Program-made: the position numbers and the translations under genes
Notes under the pieces: generated by a model
Told to the model about the DNA's origin: nothing
Databases searched by the model: none
The model's input: the letters and a program-made list of their open reading frames with translations, nothing else
Shown: one piece after another, positions 1-10,290 of the stretch
How the letters are laid out: every line of letters starts with the position of its first letter
Numbering within the stretch: the stretch's first letter is position 1
Source of the DNA: Agromyces laixinhei
GTDB lineage: Bacteria > Actinomycetota > Actinomycetes > Actinomycetales > Microbacteriaceae
DNA: 64,000 bases
Assembly: GCF_006337065.1 (NCBI RefSeq)
Contig: NZ_CP040872.1
Span: 682,001 to 746,000, forward strand
Direction: 5' to 3'

Positions 1-104
1 AGCTCCTCGGTTCGGAAGATCCGCGACACGACCCAGACGATGACGGCGAGATAGCCGATGGCGACGACCGCCGCGAGCACGTTCCAGCCGAGGATGCCGT
101 CCAT
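1..104 (-). CDS. small membrane protein, 3' end outside window
   Basis: A leftward reading frame starts with ATG at 102-104 and stays open to the window edge (34 codons). An ACGGAG-like ribosome-binding site lies about 8 bases upstream. The product begins MDGILGWNVL and then has one hydrophobic helix (about residues 8-25) ending in RIFRTEE, the usual shape of a short actinobacterial membrane protein. It faces away from the VIT1-like gene, so the two share the 105-228 interval as a divergent promoter region. The function cannot be named from this fragment. Confidence 0.5.
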   Translation of the reverse strand, partial: MDGILGWNVLAAVVAIGYLAVIVWVVSRIFRTEE

Positions 105-228
105 CGTCGCGCTCCGTTCGCCGGTGGTCGGGAGCTCGGGCCCCGATCGTTGTCGACAGGTTACCGCCATGCGCGCGGCATCCGCTCGCCCTCACGCCAG
201 AATGGGTGCACGGCGCAGGGGAGGGCGC

Positions 229-894
229 ATGCGGTGGTACCGCTCGGATGCCGCGCGGGACTTCGCCGTCGCGGCGAACGACGGCATCATCGGCACCGCC
301 GGAGTGCTGCTCGGCTTCGCCGGAGCGGGCGCCTCGAGCACGACGCTGCTCGTCGCCTCGCTCTCGGCGCTCGTCGCGGGGTCGGTCGCGGGCTTCGGGG
401 CGAAGTACGCCGAGCTCGCGGCCGAGCGCGACGCCGAACGGGCGCTCATCGCCGAGACGGCGCACGACATCCGGGAGGATGCGAGCGACGACCTCGACGA
501 CCTCGCCGCGCACTTCGTCGAGCGCGGCGTCTCACGCGATCTGGCGCGGGGTGTCGCGCAGCAGATGCACGCCCACGACGCGGTCGGGGCGCAGCTCGAG
601 GCCGAGCACGGCATCGACGAGCCCATGCCGCGGTCGCGCCCGGTGCTCGGGGCGCTGGGGAACGCGGCGGCGCTCGCCACAGGCTCGCTGCTCCCGCTCC
701 TCATGCTGCTCGCGTACCCGGCCGCGTGGGAGGAGTGGGCCGTCGCGGCCGCGACCCTGATCTCGCTCACCGTGACGAGCGTGCTCATCGCACTGTCTGC
801 GCGCACGTCGGTGCCCCGGGCGCTCCGTCGCACGATCGGCATCGGCGTGGCGACGATGGGGCTCAGCTACCTGGTCGGTCTCGTCGTGTTCTGA
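229..894 (+). CDS. VIT1/CCC1 family membrane transporter
   Basis: This 221-residue membrane protein looks like the VIT1/CCC1 family, which moves iron or manganese across membranes. The N-terminus reads DFAVAANDGIIGTAGVLLGF, the family's first-helix signature, followed by a second helix. A charged cytoplasmic stretch (about residues 58-135, rich in Glu/Asp/His) fits the metal-binding domain between TM2 and TM3. Three more helices fill the C-terminal half. The ATG at 229 was chosen over in-frame starts at 58 and 202 because GGGGAGGG lies directly upstream and family homology begins at residue 4. Its 3' end overlaps the convergent gene by 28 bases. The transported ion is not shown by the sequence. 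Confidence 0.85.
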   Translation: MRWYRSDAARDFAVAANDGIIGTAGVLLGFAGAGASSTTLLVASLSALVAGSVAGFGAKYAELAAERDAERALIAETAHDIREDASDDLDDLAAHFVERGVSRDLARGVAQQMHAHDAVGAQLEAEHGIDEPMPRSRPVLGALGNAAALATGSLLPLLMLLAYPAAWEEWAVAAATLISLTVTSVLIALSARTSVPRALRRTIGIGVATMGLSYLVGLVVF

Positions 895-1199
895 CCGGCG
901 TCGCCGCCCGGGGCTTCGCCGTCGCGTCCGTGTTCACCGTCGCCGGTGCCGCGCTCCGAACCCTGCGACTCCTGTTCCTGCACGGCCTCGATGATCGAGT
1001 CCTGCAGGCCTCGCTGTCCGGTGTGCAGCTCCTGGTACTTCTCGCCGGCGCTCATGAGCGGCCCGAGCGCGTGCCGCAGGCGTGAGCGCGTGCCGTGCGG
1101 CGCGCGGATCCAGCGCACGACGAAGCCGACGATGATCGCGATCGCGAGCAGCACGACCGGCACCCAGATCAGGGCGAGCGGCCACGACTCGGGAGCCAT
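867..1199 (-). CDS. hypothetical single-pass membrane protein
   Basis: A 110-residue protein with one strong N-terminal transmembrane helix (about residues 7-28), a basic stop-transfer segment (RWIRAPHGTRSRLR), a short amphipathic region and a low-complexity Gly/Asp/Glu-rich tail. It starts 2 bases after the Nudix stop codon, so it is probably the last gene of the purL-Nudix unit. Its tail overlaps the end of the convergent VIT1-like gene. No family is recognised; the hydrophilic tail could contact a cytoplasmic partner, but that is only a guess. Confidence 0.7.
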   Translation of the reverse strand: MAPESWPLALIWVPVVLLAIAIIVGFVVRWIRAPHGTRSRLRHALGPLMSAGEKYQELHTGQRGLQDSIIEAVQEQESQGSERGTGDGEHGRDGEAPGGDAGQNTTRPTR

Positions 1200-1201
1200 C
1201 T

Positions 1202-1732
1202 TCAGAACCCGTACGGCGTGATCGGGTCGAGGCGGCCGTCGCGCAGGGCCTCGAGTACGGCGAGCTCGTGCGGCACGACGGGCACGGGCAGGGCGTCGAG
1301 TGGGAACCAGGCGAGCTCGGCCGCCTTGTCCTCCATGAGCCTCGGCTCACCGCGCCACTCGGTCGCGCTGAAGAAGACGTCGATGCGCTCCTCGATCGCT
1401 CGGTGCGGTGCGCCGCCCGTGCGGTGCATGACGGTGAGCACCGTGAGCTCCGACTCGTCGAGTTCGACACCGAGCTCCTCGAGCGTCTCGCGCGCGGCCG
1501 CGGCGAGCAGCGACTCGCCCTGCTCGACATGGCCGGCAGCGCCGCACGCCCAGTGCTCGTCGAAGTAGCCGGTGCCGCGGCGCAGTTGCAGCAGCACCTC
1601 GTCGCCGCGCCGGGGCACGACGTAGGCAGCCGGGATGACCGCGAAGCGCCCGTGCGATGCCGCGTACGCCTCGGTGTACGACTCGGCGGGCGCGGCGGAT
1701 GCGGCACCCGCCATCGTCACGTCATCGGTCAT
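1202..1732 (-). CDS. Nudix hydrolase
   Basis: This protein of about 176 residues carries a complete Nudix box, running from the Gly of GHVEQGE to RETLEELGV (about residues 67-89). The box binds the divalent metals that cleave nucleoside-diphosphate-linked substrates. The start of the domain reads IPAAYVVPRRGDEVLLQLRR, typical of MutT/ADP-ribose-type enzymes that handle free nucleotides. The substrate cannot be told from sequence. It lies 35 bases downstream of purL and 2 bases before the next gene, which suggests one transcript. The start is not certain: there is no strong ribosome-binding site at 1732, and an in-frame ATG at 1714 is possible. Confidence 0.85.
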   Translation of the reverse strand: MTDDVTMAGAASAAPAESYTEAYAASHGRFAVIPAAYVVPRRGDEVLLQLRRGTGYFDEHWACGAAGHVEQGESLLAAAARETLEELGVELDESELTVLTVMHRTGGAPHRAIEERIDVFFSATEWRGEPRLMEDKAAELAWFPLDALPVPVVPHELAVLEALRDGRLDPITPYGF

Positions 1733-1767
1733 CGCCGCGGCATCCGCTCGTCAGGCTCTGCGTGTGC

Positions 1768-4101
<2,334 letters not shown>

Positions 4102-4197
4102 GAGTGGCGAGCTCCAGAGAACGGCGGCGAGCGGATGCCGCGGGGCGGATGCCTGACCCCGTCAGTCTACCGGCCGCGGCGACAGGGCCTGACTGTG

Positions 4198-4983
4198 TTA
4201 GCCGAAGAGCGCTGCGACGATGTCGTGCGTGTACCCGTCGGGGCCGGCGTTGACCCAGTGGGTCGCAATCCAGATCCCGTCACGGAAGAAGTGGGATTCG
4301 CCAGCGTTCCCGTCCGCAGTTCTCGTGGTCTCGTAGACGCACCGGGTGCCGTGCAACTCCGTATAGCAGGTCTGTCCGAGCTGCTGCAGGCGGGCGGGCA
4401 ACTCGTTCATCTGCAGCGGGCTGATGTAGGCGATGTCGGTGAACAGGCCACGGTCGGACGGCCCGTTCGACGCCCACTTGCAGGTGATCGCGGACTGCGA
4501 GGTGGCGGTGTGTTGGATCTCGTCGTCGAAGTACGTCCCGCCCCACGATGCCGGATCGTTGGTCCACTCCGGGTTCAGGGTGAGGCCGTGGAAGTCGGGA
4601 GTGAGGTCGCGAGTGTAGATCTCCTCGCAGTCGTGCGGGATCCGATCCGCATTCCCAGTCGGTTCGGGTGTCGCGATCACGGCGGGCGGCTGCGTGACGA
4701 ACGGTGCGCCCGTCGGTGTCGGCGAGGGACGCGGGGTGGAGGTGCTCCCGGGGGCAGAGCTCGTGGTGCCGGGATCGTCTTGCCAGAGGCCGAGCGCGAA
4801 GGCCGCGCCGGCGCCGGCGCCGAGCAGGAGCGCGACGCTCGCGACGACACCGATGATCCGATTCCGGATCCGCGCCTCGCGGGCACGAGCAGGCCGATCG
4901 GGTGCGGTCTCCTCGAGCACGTGCTCCTTCATCGACGCGAGCAGGCGCGCCAGGTCAACTCCGGTCGGGGGCTCAGTTCTCAT
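4198..4983 (-). CDS. membrane-anchored putative anti-sigma partner
   Basis: The 261-residue protein has a short basic cytoplasmic N-terminus (about 42 residues), one transmembrane helix (about 43-67) and a Thr/Ser/Pro-rich linker. An extracytoplasmic domain of about 150 residues follows with four cysteines (in HDCEE, ITCKW, QTCYT, TRCVY) that could form two disulfides. Its start overlaps the ECF sigma stop by 11 bases, so the two are translationally coupled, the usual arrangement for a sigma factor and its regulator. The zinc-binding HxxxCxxC motif of classical ZAS anti-sigma factors is missing. The outer domain is not recognised and may sense an extracellular signal. The anti-sigma role is inferred from position and topology only. 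Confidence 0.75.
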   Translation of the reverse strand: MRTEPPTGVDLARLLASMKEHVLEETAPDRPARAREARIRNRIIGVVASVALLLGAGAGAAFALGLWQDDPGTTSSAPGSTSTPRPSPTPTGAPFVTQPPAVIATPEPTGNADRIPHDCEEIYTRDLTPDFHGLTLNPEWTNDPASWGGTYFDDEIQHTATSQSAITCKWASNGPSDRGLFTDIAYISPLQMNELPARLQQLGQTCYTELHGTRCVYETTRTADGNAGESHFFRDGIWIATHWVNAGPDGYTHDIVAALFG

Positions 4984-5533
4984 CGGCGGCGACCGCCTTC
5001 CTCAGTCGCGCGCGACTGCGCAGCACTCGTTGCTTGACGGCCGGGACCGACAGGCCCAGCACGTTCGCGGCCTCCCCGTACGTCAGGCCCTCGATCAGGC
5101 ACAGTTCGCAGACGCGTCGATCGATCGGCTCGAGGCGCGCGATCTCGTCGAACACCCAGCGCAACTGCTCCCGGGCGTCATCGGCGGCGCGGCGCGCATG
5201 CGGCGCGTGATCGAGCAGGGCCTCATCGGGAAGCTCGTCGGCGTGGTTGCGGGCGTGCTTGCGGCCGGCGTTGGCCGCGAGGTAGCGGCATGTGGTGAGC
5301 AACCACGGCAGCAGGGATGTCTCGTGCAGGACGATCTCGGCGGATCTGCGCCACAGAGTGATGAACGTGTCCTGCACGATCTCCTCGAGATCCTGCCGAC
5401 TCGTCGCGAGCGCCCACCCGTAGCGGGTCACCGCCGCCGCATGGCGGTCGAACAGGATGGACAAGGCTCGGCGTTCGCCTCGCGCGAGATCGGCGAGCAG
5501 TTCGCCGTCACCGCTGCTGCTGTGATCCTCCAC
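4973..5533 (-). CDS. ECF-type RNA polymerase sigma factor
   Basis: A protein of about 186 residues with the two ECF domains. Region 2 is around LFDRHAAAVTRYGWALATS followed by DLEEIVQDTFITLWRR. Region 4 ends in the helix-turn-helix LTYGEAANVLGLSVPAVKQR. The GTG at 5533 was chosen because a perfect GAGGAGG site (5539-5545) sits 5 bases upstream; the longer in-frame start at 5596 adds 21 unrelated residues and has no such site. It is followed by, and overlaps, a membrane protein that is its likely regulator. There is no obvious SigK- or SigE-type feature to name the regulon. Confidence 0.9.
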   Translation of the reverse strand: MEDHSSSGDGELLADLARGERRALSILFDRHAAAVTRYGWALATSRQDLEEIVQDTFITLWRRSAEIVLHETSLLPWLLTTCRYLAANAGRKHARNHADELPDEALLDHAPHARRAADDAREQLRWVFDEIARLEPIDRRVCELCLIEGLTYGEAANVLGLSVPAVKQRVLRSRARLRKAVAADEN

Positions 5534-5797
5534 GTGCACCTCCTCAACTGAGATATGTCGTGGAAACAGGAAAGGTAACACGCAGTGCCCCAACACCCCG
5601 TCTGCGCGGCGGATGCCTCATGCCCATGCTTGTTGCGCGGCATCCAGAAACCTCACGCGACGAACCGGTAAACTGAACGCGGTCGTCGCATTCCCGACGG
5701 CCCTGGGCGCGCACATCGGCGCGCAGTCCTCGTGGTCGTTCGCGCAATTGCGGAGCCCCGCCCGCGCCACACGAGCGACGTTCGTCCAGGCACTCAC

Positions 5798-6997
5798 ATG
5801 ACCTCTTCGATTCCCACGGTGCATCCTGCGCCGCCGTTCCCGTGGCTGGGCCTCATCGTGCTCGCCGCTGCCGTCTTCCTCTCGGTCACGATCGAGATGA
5901 TCCCGACCGGGCTGCTGCCCGACATGAGCCGCGAGCTCGAGGTGAGCGAGCCGCTCATCGGCCTGCTCGTCACGGTCTTCGCCGCGACGGTCGTCGTGCT
6001 CACGGTGCCGTTGTCGGCGATCACGAAGCGGATGCCGCGGCGCACCCTCATCGTCATCACCCTCGCCGTGCTGTCGCTCAGCTGTGTGCTCACCGCGTTC
6101 GCGCCGAACTACGGCACCGTGCTCGCGACCCGCGTCGTCGGCGGCGCGGCGCACGGCCTCTTCTGGTCGGTCGTCGGTGCGTACGCCGGCCATCTCGTGC
6201 CGAAAGAGCAGCTCGCCCGTGCCGTGTCGATCAGCGTCGCCGGCGGCTCGCTCGCCTTCGTGCTCGGCGTGCCGCTCGGCACGGCGCTCGGCCAGGCGTT
6301 CGGCTGGCGACTCGCGTTCGCCGCCATCGGCGCGCTCACCCTGCTCGGAGCGCTGCTCGTGTGGCGGTTCCTGCCGCCGGTGCGTCACCATGCCGGCGAA
6401 GCGGATGCCGCGCCCCTCCGCCTGCGCAGCGACGCCACCTTCGTGCCCGTGCTCGTCGTCTGCCTGATCACGGCGGTGACGATGGTCGGCGCCTACACCT
6501 TCTACACCTACGTCGCGCCGTTCATCACCGACGTCATGGGCCTGGCGCCGAGCGCCATCAGCCCGATGCTGCTCGCCTACGGCATCGCCGGCGCGGTCGG
6601 CCTCGTGCTCGCCGGAACCGTGCTCGGGCGCCGCCCGACGGTGGGGCTCGCGGTGGCCCTCGTCGCGACCGGACTCGGTGTCGCGGGGCTCGCGCTCTTC
6701 CCGCAGGTGCCCGGCGTCGGCATCGCGTGCTTCCTCCTGTGGGGCACGGCGTTCGGAGCGCTCCCGCCGATGCTCAACACCCGCTTGCTGCACTCGGCGT
6801 CGGCGCGCATCCGCGATGCCGCGTCATCCTTCTATACGACGGCCTTCAACACCGGCATCGGCGCCGGTGCGCTTCTCGGCGCGATCCTGTTCGGGGTCAT
6901 CGGCCTCGGCGGACTGCCGTGGGTGTTCGTCGCGTTGCTCGTCTGCTCGACGATCACGCTCGTCTGGACCGCACTCGTCAACCGCATGCACCGCTGA
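5798..6997 (+). CDS. MFS transporter (DHA1/AraJ-like)
   Basis: A 399-residue, roughly 12-helix major facilitator transporter. Family features include the ProP/AraJ-like opening LSVTIEMIPTGLLPDMSRELEVS, a loop 2-3 motif around LSAITKRMPRR, and a helix-5 motif with the proline-glycine pattern VPLGTALGQAFGWRLAF. Members export sugars, arabinose-like compounds or drugs by proton antiport; the substrate is not shown here. The ATG at 5798 begins just before the conserved region; an upstream in-frame start at 5732 would add a polar extension without homology. It converges on the DUF3817 gene with a 24-base gap. Confidence 0.92.
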   Translation: MTSSIPTVHPAPPFPWLGLIVLAAAVFLSVTIEMIPTGLLPDMSRELEVSEPLIGLLVTVFAATVVVLTVPLSAITKRMPRRTLIVITLAVLSLSCVLTAFAPNYGTVLATRVVGGAAHGLFWSVVGAYAGHLVPKEQLARAVSISVAGGSLAFVLGVPLGTALGQAFGWRLAFAAIGALTLLGALLVWRFLPPVRHHAGEADAAPLRLRSDATFVPVLVVCLITAVTMVGAYTFYTYVAPFITDVMGLAPSAISPMLLAYGIAGAVGLVLAGTVLGRRPTVGLAVALVATGLGVAGLALFPQVPGVGIACFLLWGTAFGALPPMLNTRLLHSASARIRDAASSFYTTAFNTGIGAGALLGAILFGVIGLGGLPWVFVALLVCSTITLVWTALVNRMHR

Positions 6998-7021
6998 CGG
7001 GCCATCGGCGGTGCGCGGGGA

Positions 7022-7483
7022 TCAGGCCTCGCGGCCGCCGGGCGGGCCGATGACGAGAAGGCCCGCGAAGACGACGGCGATGCCGACGACCGCAAGCGAG
7101 ACGAGCAGCACCGGGCGTGCGAGGAACCAGCGCAGCAGCCCGTTGACCCAGTTCGAATCGGCCGGGTGGTCGGTCTTCTCGCGGCGCCAATCGCCCTCGA
7201 GGTGGCCCTTGCGAACGAGCCACAGCTCGAACGGGATGGTCGCATAGGGCACGATCGCGGTGAGCACGGCGAACGCGATACGGCCGAGGTTCCACCGCTG
7301 GTTGACACCGATGATGACGGCCGTCAGCGCATACGACAGGAACACGAACCCGTGGATCGACCCGCCGACCAGCACCGCCCACTCGACGCCCGCGGCGTAC
7401 TTCAGGATCATCGCGACGATCAGGACCGTCCACGTGACGGCCTCGGCGAAGGCCAGGGCGCGGTAGAGGCGTTTCGGTGACAC
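7022..7483 (-). CDS. DUF3817 family membrane protein
   Basis: A 153-residue integral membrane protein opening with LYRALAFAEAVTWTVLIVAM, typical of the DUF3817 family common in actinobacteria. Four hydrophobic segments can be seen: three in the conserved domain (about residues 6-100) and one near the C-terminus. Between them lies a charged stretch (GDWRREKTDHPADSNW). The GTG at 7483 is preceded by TGGAG about 7 bases away and was preferred over a much longer open frame reaching 7903 that has no homology. The cellular role of this family is unknown. It is divergent from apt. Confidence 0.85.
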   Translation of the reverse strand: MSPKRLYRALAFAEAVTWTVLIVAMILKYAAGVEWAVLVGGSIHGFVFLSYALTAVIIGVNQRWNLGRIAFAVLTAIVPYATIPFELWLVRKGHLEGDWRREKTDHPADSNWVNGLLRWFLARPVLLVSLAVVGIAVVFAGLLVIGPPGGREA

Positions 7484-7579
7484 AGGGGCTCCAGAGTTCA
7501 GGTGATGCTTCCATCCTCGCAGCCGCGCCTGAACGGATGCATCGACCGAACGATTGATTCGCCGCGATAGCCTTGCCCG

Positions 7580-8107
7580 GTGACTCCGCAGTCTGCACGC
7601 GAACTCGTCTCGGGCCTCATCGCGTCGATCCCCGATTTTCCCGAACCCGGTGTGACGTTCCGCGACCTGACCCCGGTGTTCACGAGCGGACCGGGCCTGC
7701 ACGCACTCGGCACCGCCCTGACCGAGCCGTTCACATTCGACGTGATCGGCGGCGTCGAGGCTCGCGGCTTCCTCATCGCGGGCGCCGCCTCGGCGATCCG
7801 CGGAGCGGGTGTGCTCGCCGTGCGCAAGGCCGGCAAGCTGCCGCGCGCGGTGCTGCGTGAGGACTACACGCTCGAGTACGGCACGGCCGCGCTCGAGGTG
7901 CACGAGGGCGAGCTGCCGCCGGGGTCTCGCGTGCTCATCGTCGACGACGTGCTCGCGACGGGCGGCACCGTCGGTGCCGCGGCACGCCTCGTCGAGCGCG
8001 CAGGCTGGCAGGTCGCCGGCATCTCGGTCGCCATCGAGCTCGAGGGCCTCGGCGGCCGCGCGGCGCTCGGCGATCGCTACGAGATCTTCTCGCTCCTGCA
8101 GTACTGA
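7580..8107 (+). CDS. apt: adenine phosphoribosyltransferase
   Basis: This enzyme joins adenine to PRPP to make AMP, a one-step purine salvage route in the cytoplasm. The 175-residue protein opens with the family's SIPDFPEPGVTFRDLTPVF. The PRPP-binding motif VLIVDDVLATGG lies around residue 118, and the flexible-loop region near KLPRAVLREDYTLEYG is also present. It starts at GTG. It is a single gene among several de novo purine genes in the window, divergent from the DUF3817 gene across a 96-base gap that should hold its promoter. Confidence 0.96.
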   Translation: MTPQSARELVSGLIASIPDFPEPGVTFRDLTPVFTSGPGLHALGTALTEPFTFDVIGGVEARGFLIAGAASAIRGAGVLAVRKAGKLPRAVLREDYTLEYGTAALEVHEGELPPGSRVLIVDDVLATGGTVGAAARLVERAGWQVAGISVAIELEGLGGRAALGDRYEIFSLLQY

Positions 8108-8209
8108 GCCGGCTCAGTGAGCCGAACGGATGTCGCGGCCCCGCGTCATCCGCCGAACTCCGCGCGGCGCCTCGCTGATAGGGTGACGCCACCGAACGAG
8201 GAGGTCTGG

Positions 8210-8521
8210 ATGGACACGATGCCCAAGCGAACGTTGTGGTGGGGCATCGCCCTCTCGGTCGGCGGCGCGCTGCTGATCATGTTCGTCCCGCCACTGATGT
8301 ACTCGATCTTCTCGGCCGACGGCGAAGTGGGGCAGACCCTCTTCTCGTTCCTCGAGTTGGTGCTGGGCGTGGTCCGCCAACTCGTGCTTCCGCTCGGCAC
8401 CGCGCTCATCGCGGCATCCCTCGTCATGTTCTACATCCGAGGTCGTTCGCAGCCTCCCGAGAGCGATCGCCCGAAGCGCTGGGTGCTGCCCGACCCGCTC
8501 GAGCGCAGCACCGACGGCTGA
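8210..8521 (+). CDS. small two-helix membrane protein
   Basis: A 103-residue protein with two hydrophobic segments (about residues 8-29 and 47-77) and a polar C-terminal tail. A strong GAGGAGG site at 8198-8204 sits about 5 bases before the ATG at 8210, which fixes the start. The gene lies between apt and the MscS channel gene, 39 bases from the latter, so it may be co-transcribed with it. No family recognised. Confidence 0.75.
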   Translation: MDTMPKRTLWWGIALSVGGALLIMFVPPLMYSIFSADGEVGQTLFSFLELVLGVVRQLVLPLGTALIAASLVMFYIRGRSQPPESDRPKRWVLPDPLERSTDG

Positions 8522-8560
8522 CCGTTTGCACGAACAGGCGAACACCGCAAGGCTGGGTCG

Positions 8561-9682
8561 ATGACGACGACCTGGCAGTCCTGGGCCCTGTTCGCGACGA
8601 CGGTGGTCGCGGTGTGCGCTGTCGTCTTCGTGATCTCGTGGATCGCTTCGGCGATCGTGCGCAGAACCGCACGCCGATACGAGTGGGGCAAGATCCTCAT
8701 CGAGCGCGCCCGCTGGCCGTTCCGCACCGTGCTGACCGTGACCGGCGTCTGGATCGCCTTCGCCCTGGCGTTTCCCGAGCACGAGTGGCTGGCTGCCGTC
8801 AACCACGCCTTCCTCATCGCGCTCATCGCGGCCGGTGCGTGGCTCGCATGCCAGGTGTTCCTGTTCCTGGCCGACCTCGCAGTGCGGCGCTCCGACATCG
8901 GCACCGCCGACAACCGCGTCGCGCGGCGCACCCGCACGCAATTGCAGGTTCTTCGTCGCCTGGTGGTGGCGATCATCGTGATTCTGGCGATCGGCGTGAT
9001 CCTGTTCACCTTCGAGGCCGTGCGTGCGCTCGGCGCCACCGTGCTCGCCTCGGCCGGTGTCGCGTCGATCGTTGCCGGGTTGGCCGCCCAATCCGTGCTC
9101 GCCAACGTCTTCGCGGGCGTGCAGATCGCGTTCAGCGAGGCGATCAGGCTCGACGACGTGGTCGTGGTCGACGGTCAATGGGGGCGCATCCGTGAGATCA
9201 CTCTCACCTACGTCGTCGTCATGACGTGGGATCAGCGCACTCTCGTGTTGCCGTGCACCCACTTCACGACACAGCCGTTCGAGAACTGGACCAAGTACGG
9301 CAGCGAACTCATCGGGTCGGTCGAACTCGACCTCGACTGGCGCGTCTCGACCGACGCCATGCGAACCGAGCTGCACCGCATCCTCGAGGGCACCGATCTC
9401 TGGGACGGGCGTACCTCGGTGCTGCAGGTGACCGACGCGACCGGTGGCCTGATCCGGGTGCGAGTGCTTGCGAGCGCACGCGACTCGGCGGCGACCTGGG
9501 ATCTGCGCTGCCTCATGCGCGAGCAACTCGTGGAATGGCTGCGCCGGAACGACGCGTCTGCCCTGCCCGTGCAACGCGTGCTGGTCGGAGCTCCGAGTGA
9601 ACAGCAGTCGAGCCCTGCCGGTCGACGGCCGAGTGGCGACGGAACCGAGCTGGGAAGGCGCGTGACGCGCGCGTTGTTTTGA
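8561..9682 (+). CDS. MscS-family mechanosensitive channel
   Basis: Small-conductance mechanosensitive channels open under membrane tension and release solutes during osmotic downshock. The 373-residue protein has about four N-terminal transmembrane helices. The pore helix reads GATVLASAGVASIVAGLAAQSVLANVFAG in sections, with the Ala/Gly pattern of MscS TM3. The beta domain includes IRLDDVVVVDGQWGRIREITLTY and LVLPCTHFTTQPFENW. The last about 30 residues are basic and unconserved. Its stop codon lies inside the Fur-type operator of the next gene, so transcription of the two genes meets there. Confidence 0.92.
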   Translation: MTTTWQSWALFATTVVAVCAVVFVISWIASAIVRRTARRYEWGKILIERARWPFRTVLTVTGVWIAFALAFPEHEWLAAVNHAFLIALIAAGAWLACQVFLFLADLAVRRSDIGTADNRVARRTRTQLQVLRRLVVAIIVILAIGVILFTFEAVRALGATVLASAGVASIVAGLAAQSVLANVFAGVQIAFSEAIRLDDVVVVDGQWGRIREITLTYVVVMTWDQRTLVLPCTHFTTQPFENWTKYGSELIGSVELDLDWRVSTDAMRTELHRILEGTDLWDGRTSVLQVTDATGGLIRVRVLASARDSAATWDLRCLMREQLVEWLRRNDASALPVQRVLVGAPSEQQSSPAGRRPSGDGTELGRRVTRALF

Positions 9683-9696
9683 CATAGTCAAAACAA
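9674..9696. promoter_or_regulatory. Fur-type operator palindrome
   Basis: TTGTTTTGAC and GTCAAAACAA form a perfect 10-base inverted repeat around a 3-base ATA centre. It is an AT-rich island in a very GC-rich region, placed 17 bases before the first ATG of the Fur-family gene and overlapping the mscS stop codon. Peroxide-sensing Fur proteins of actinobacteria repress themselves and the following catalase from such a site; autoregulation here is inferred. Confidence 0.8.
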
Positions 9697-9706
9697 CCAC
9701 TACGCT
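9679..9706 (+). promoter_or_regulatory. putative fur-katA promoter
   Basis: A consensus TTGACA (9679-9684) lies 16 bases before TACGCT (9701-9706), which keeps the conserved TA...T of a -10 box. The -35 element is inside the palindrome, so a bound repressor would block RNA polymerase. Transcription would start just before the Fur-family coding sequence. Confidence 0.55.
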
Positions 9707-9722
9707 CGAGGCATGACCTCGA

Positions 9723-10157
9723 ATGCCACCGACGAACGCGAGCGGGCAGCAGCCAGGCTCCGCGGTGCCGGGGCTGAAGGTCACGGAGTCGCGGCTCGCG
9801 GTCTTCGGCACGTTCGGCGCCGGCGACCATCTCGATGCCGACGACGTGCATACGCGAGTCGCCGGGCTGCTGCCGACCACCTCTCGGCAGGCGGTCTACG
9901 GCGTGCTCGGCGCACTGACCGACGCCGGACTCCTCCGCAGGATCGAGCCGGCCGGCTCGCCGGCGCTCTACGAGACCCGCACCGGCGACAATCACCATCA
10001 CCTCGTCTGCACGAGCTGCAGCAACGTCTTCGACGTCGGCTGCGTCGTCGGCGAGGCCGCGTGCCTCACGCCGAGCGAGACCCACGGCTTCCGCATCGCC
10101 TCGGCGGAGGTCACGTTCTGGGGTCTCTGCCCCGAGTGCAGCGGCGCGTTGAGCTGA
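9723..10157 (+). CDS. furA: Fur-family regulator, N-terminus probably frameshifted
   Basis: Fur-family regulators bind DNA as metal-loaded dimers. This product has the winged helix ([15 protein letters not shown] to [18 protein letters not shown]), a metal-binding [10 protein letters not shown] segment and a second cysteine pair CPEC, giving CxxC...CxxC structural zinc sites. It sits directly before catalase, as FurA/CatR-type peroxide regulators do. The frame opens at ATG 9723, but the first 16 residues do not look like a Fur protein. The alternative ATG at 9713 reads [20 protein letters not shown], a proper Fur helix 1, and joins this frame if one G is removed from the GGGG run at 9770-9773. 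So either the sequence has an extra G or the N-terminus has changed. Confidence 0.85.
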   Translation: MPPTNASGQQPGSAVPGLKVTESRLAVFGTFGAGDHLDADDVHTRVAGLLPTTSRQAVYGVLGALTDAGLLRRIEPAGSPALYETRTGDNHHHLVCTSCSNVFDVGCVVGEAACLTPSETHGFRIASAEVTFWGLCPECSGALS

Positions 10158-10290
10158 TCCCGTCGCCGGTCGATCCGGTTCCCCAGCCCCGCACCGCCCA
10201 AGCCACCGACCCGACGATCCGGCGCGCGTGCGCGGGCGTCGCCCGTGTTTCCACCCCGACCCCAGAGAAACAACCCAGAGAGAAGGACGC

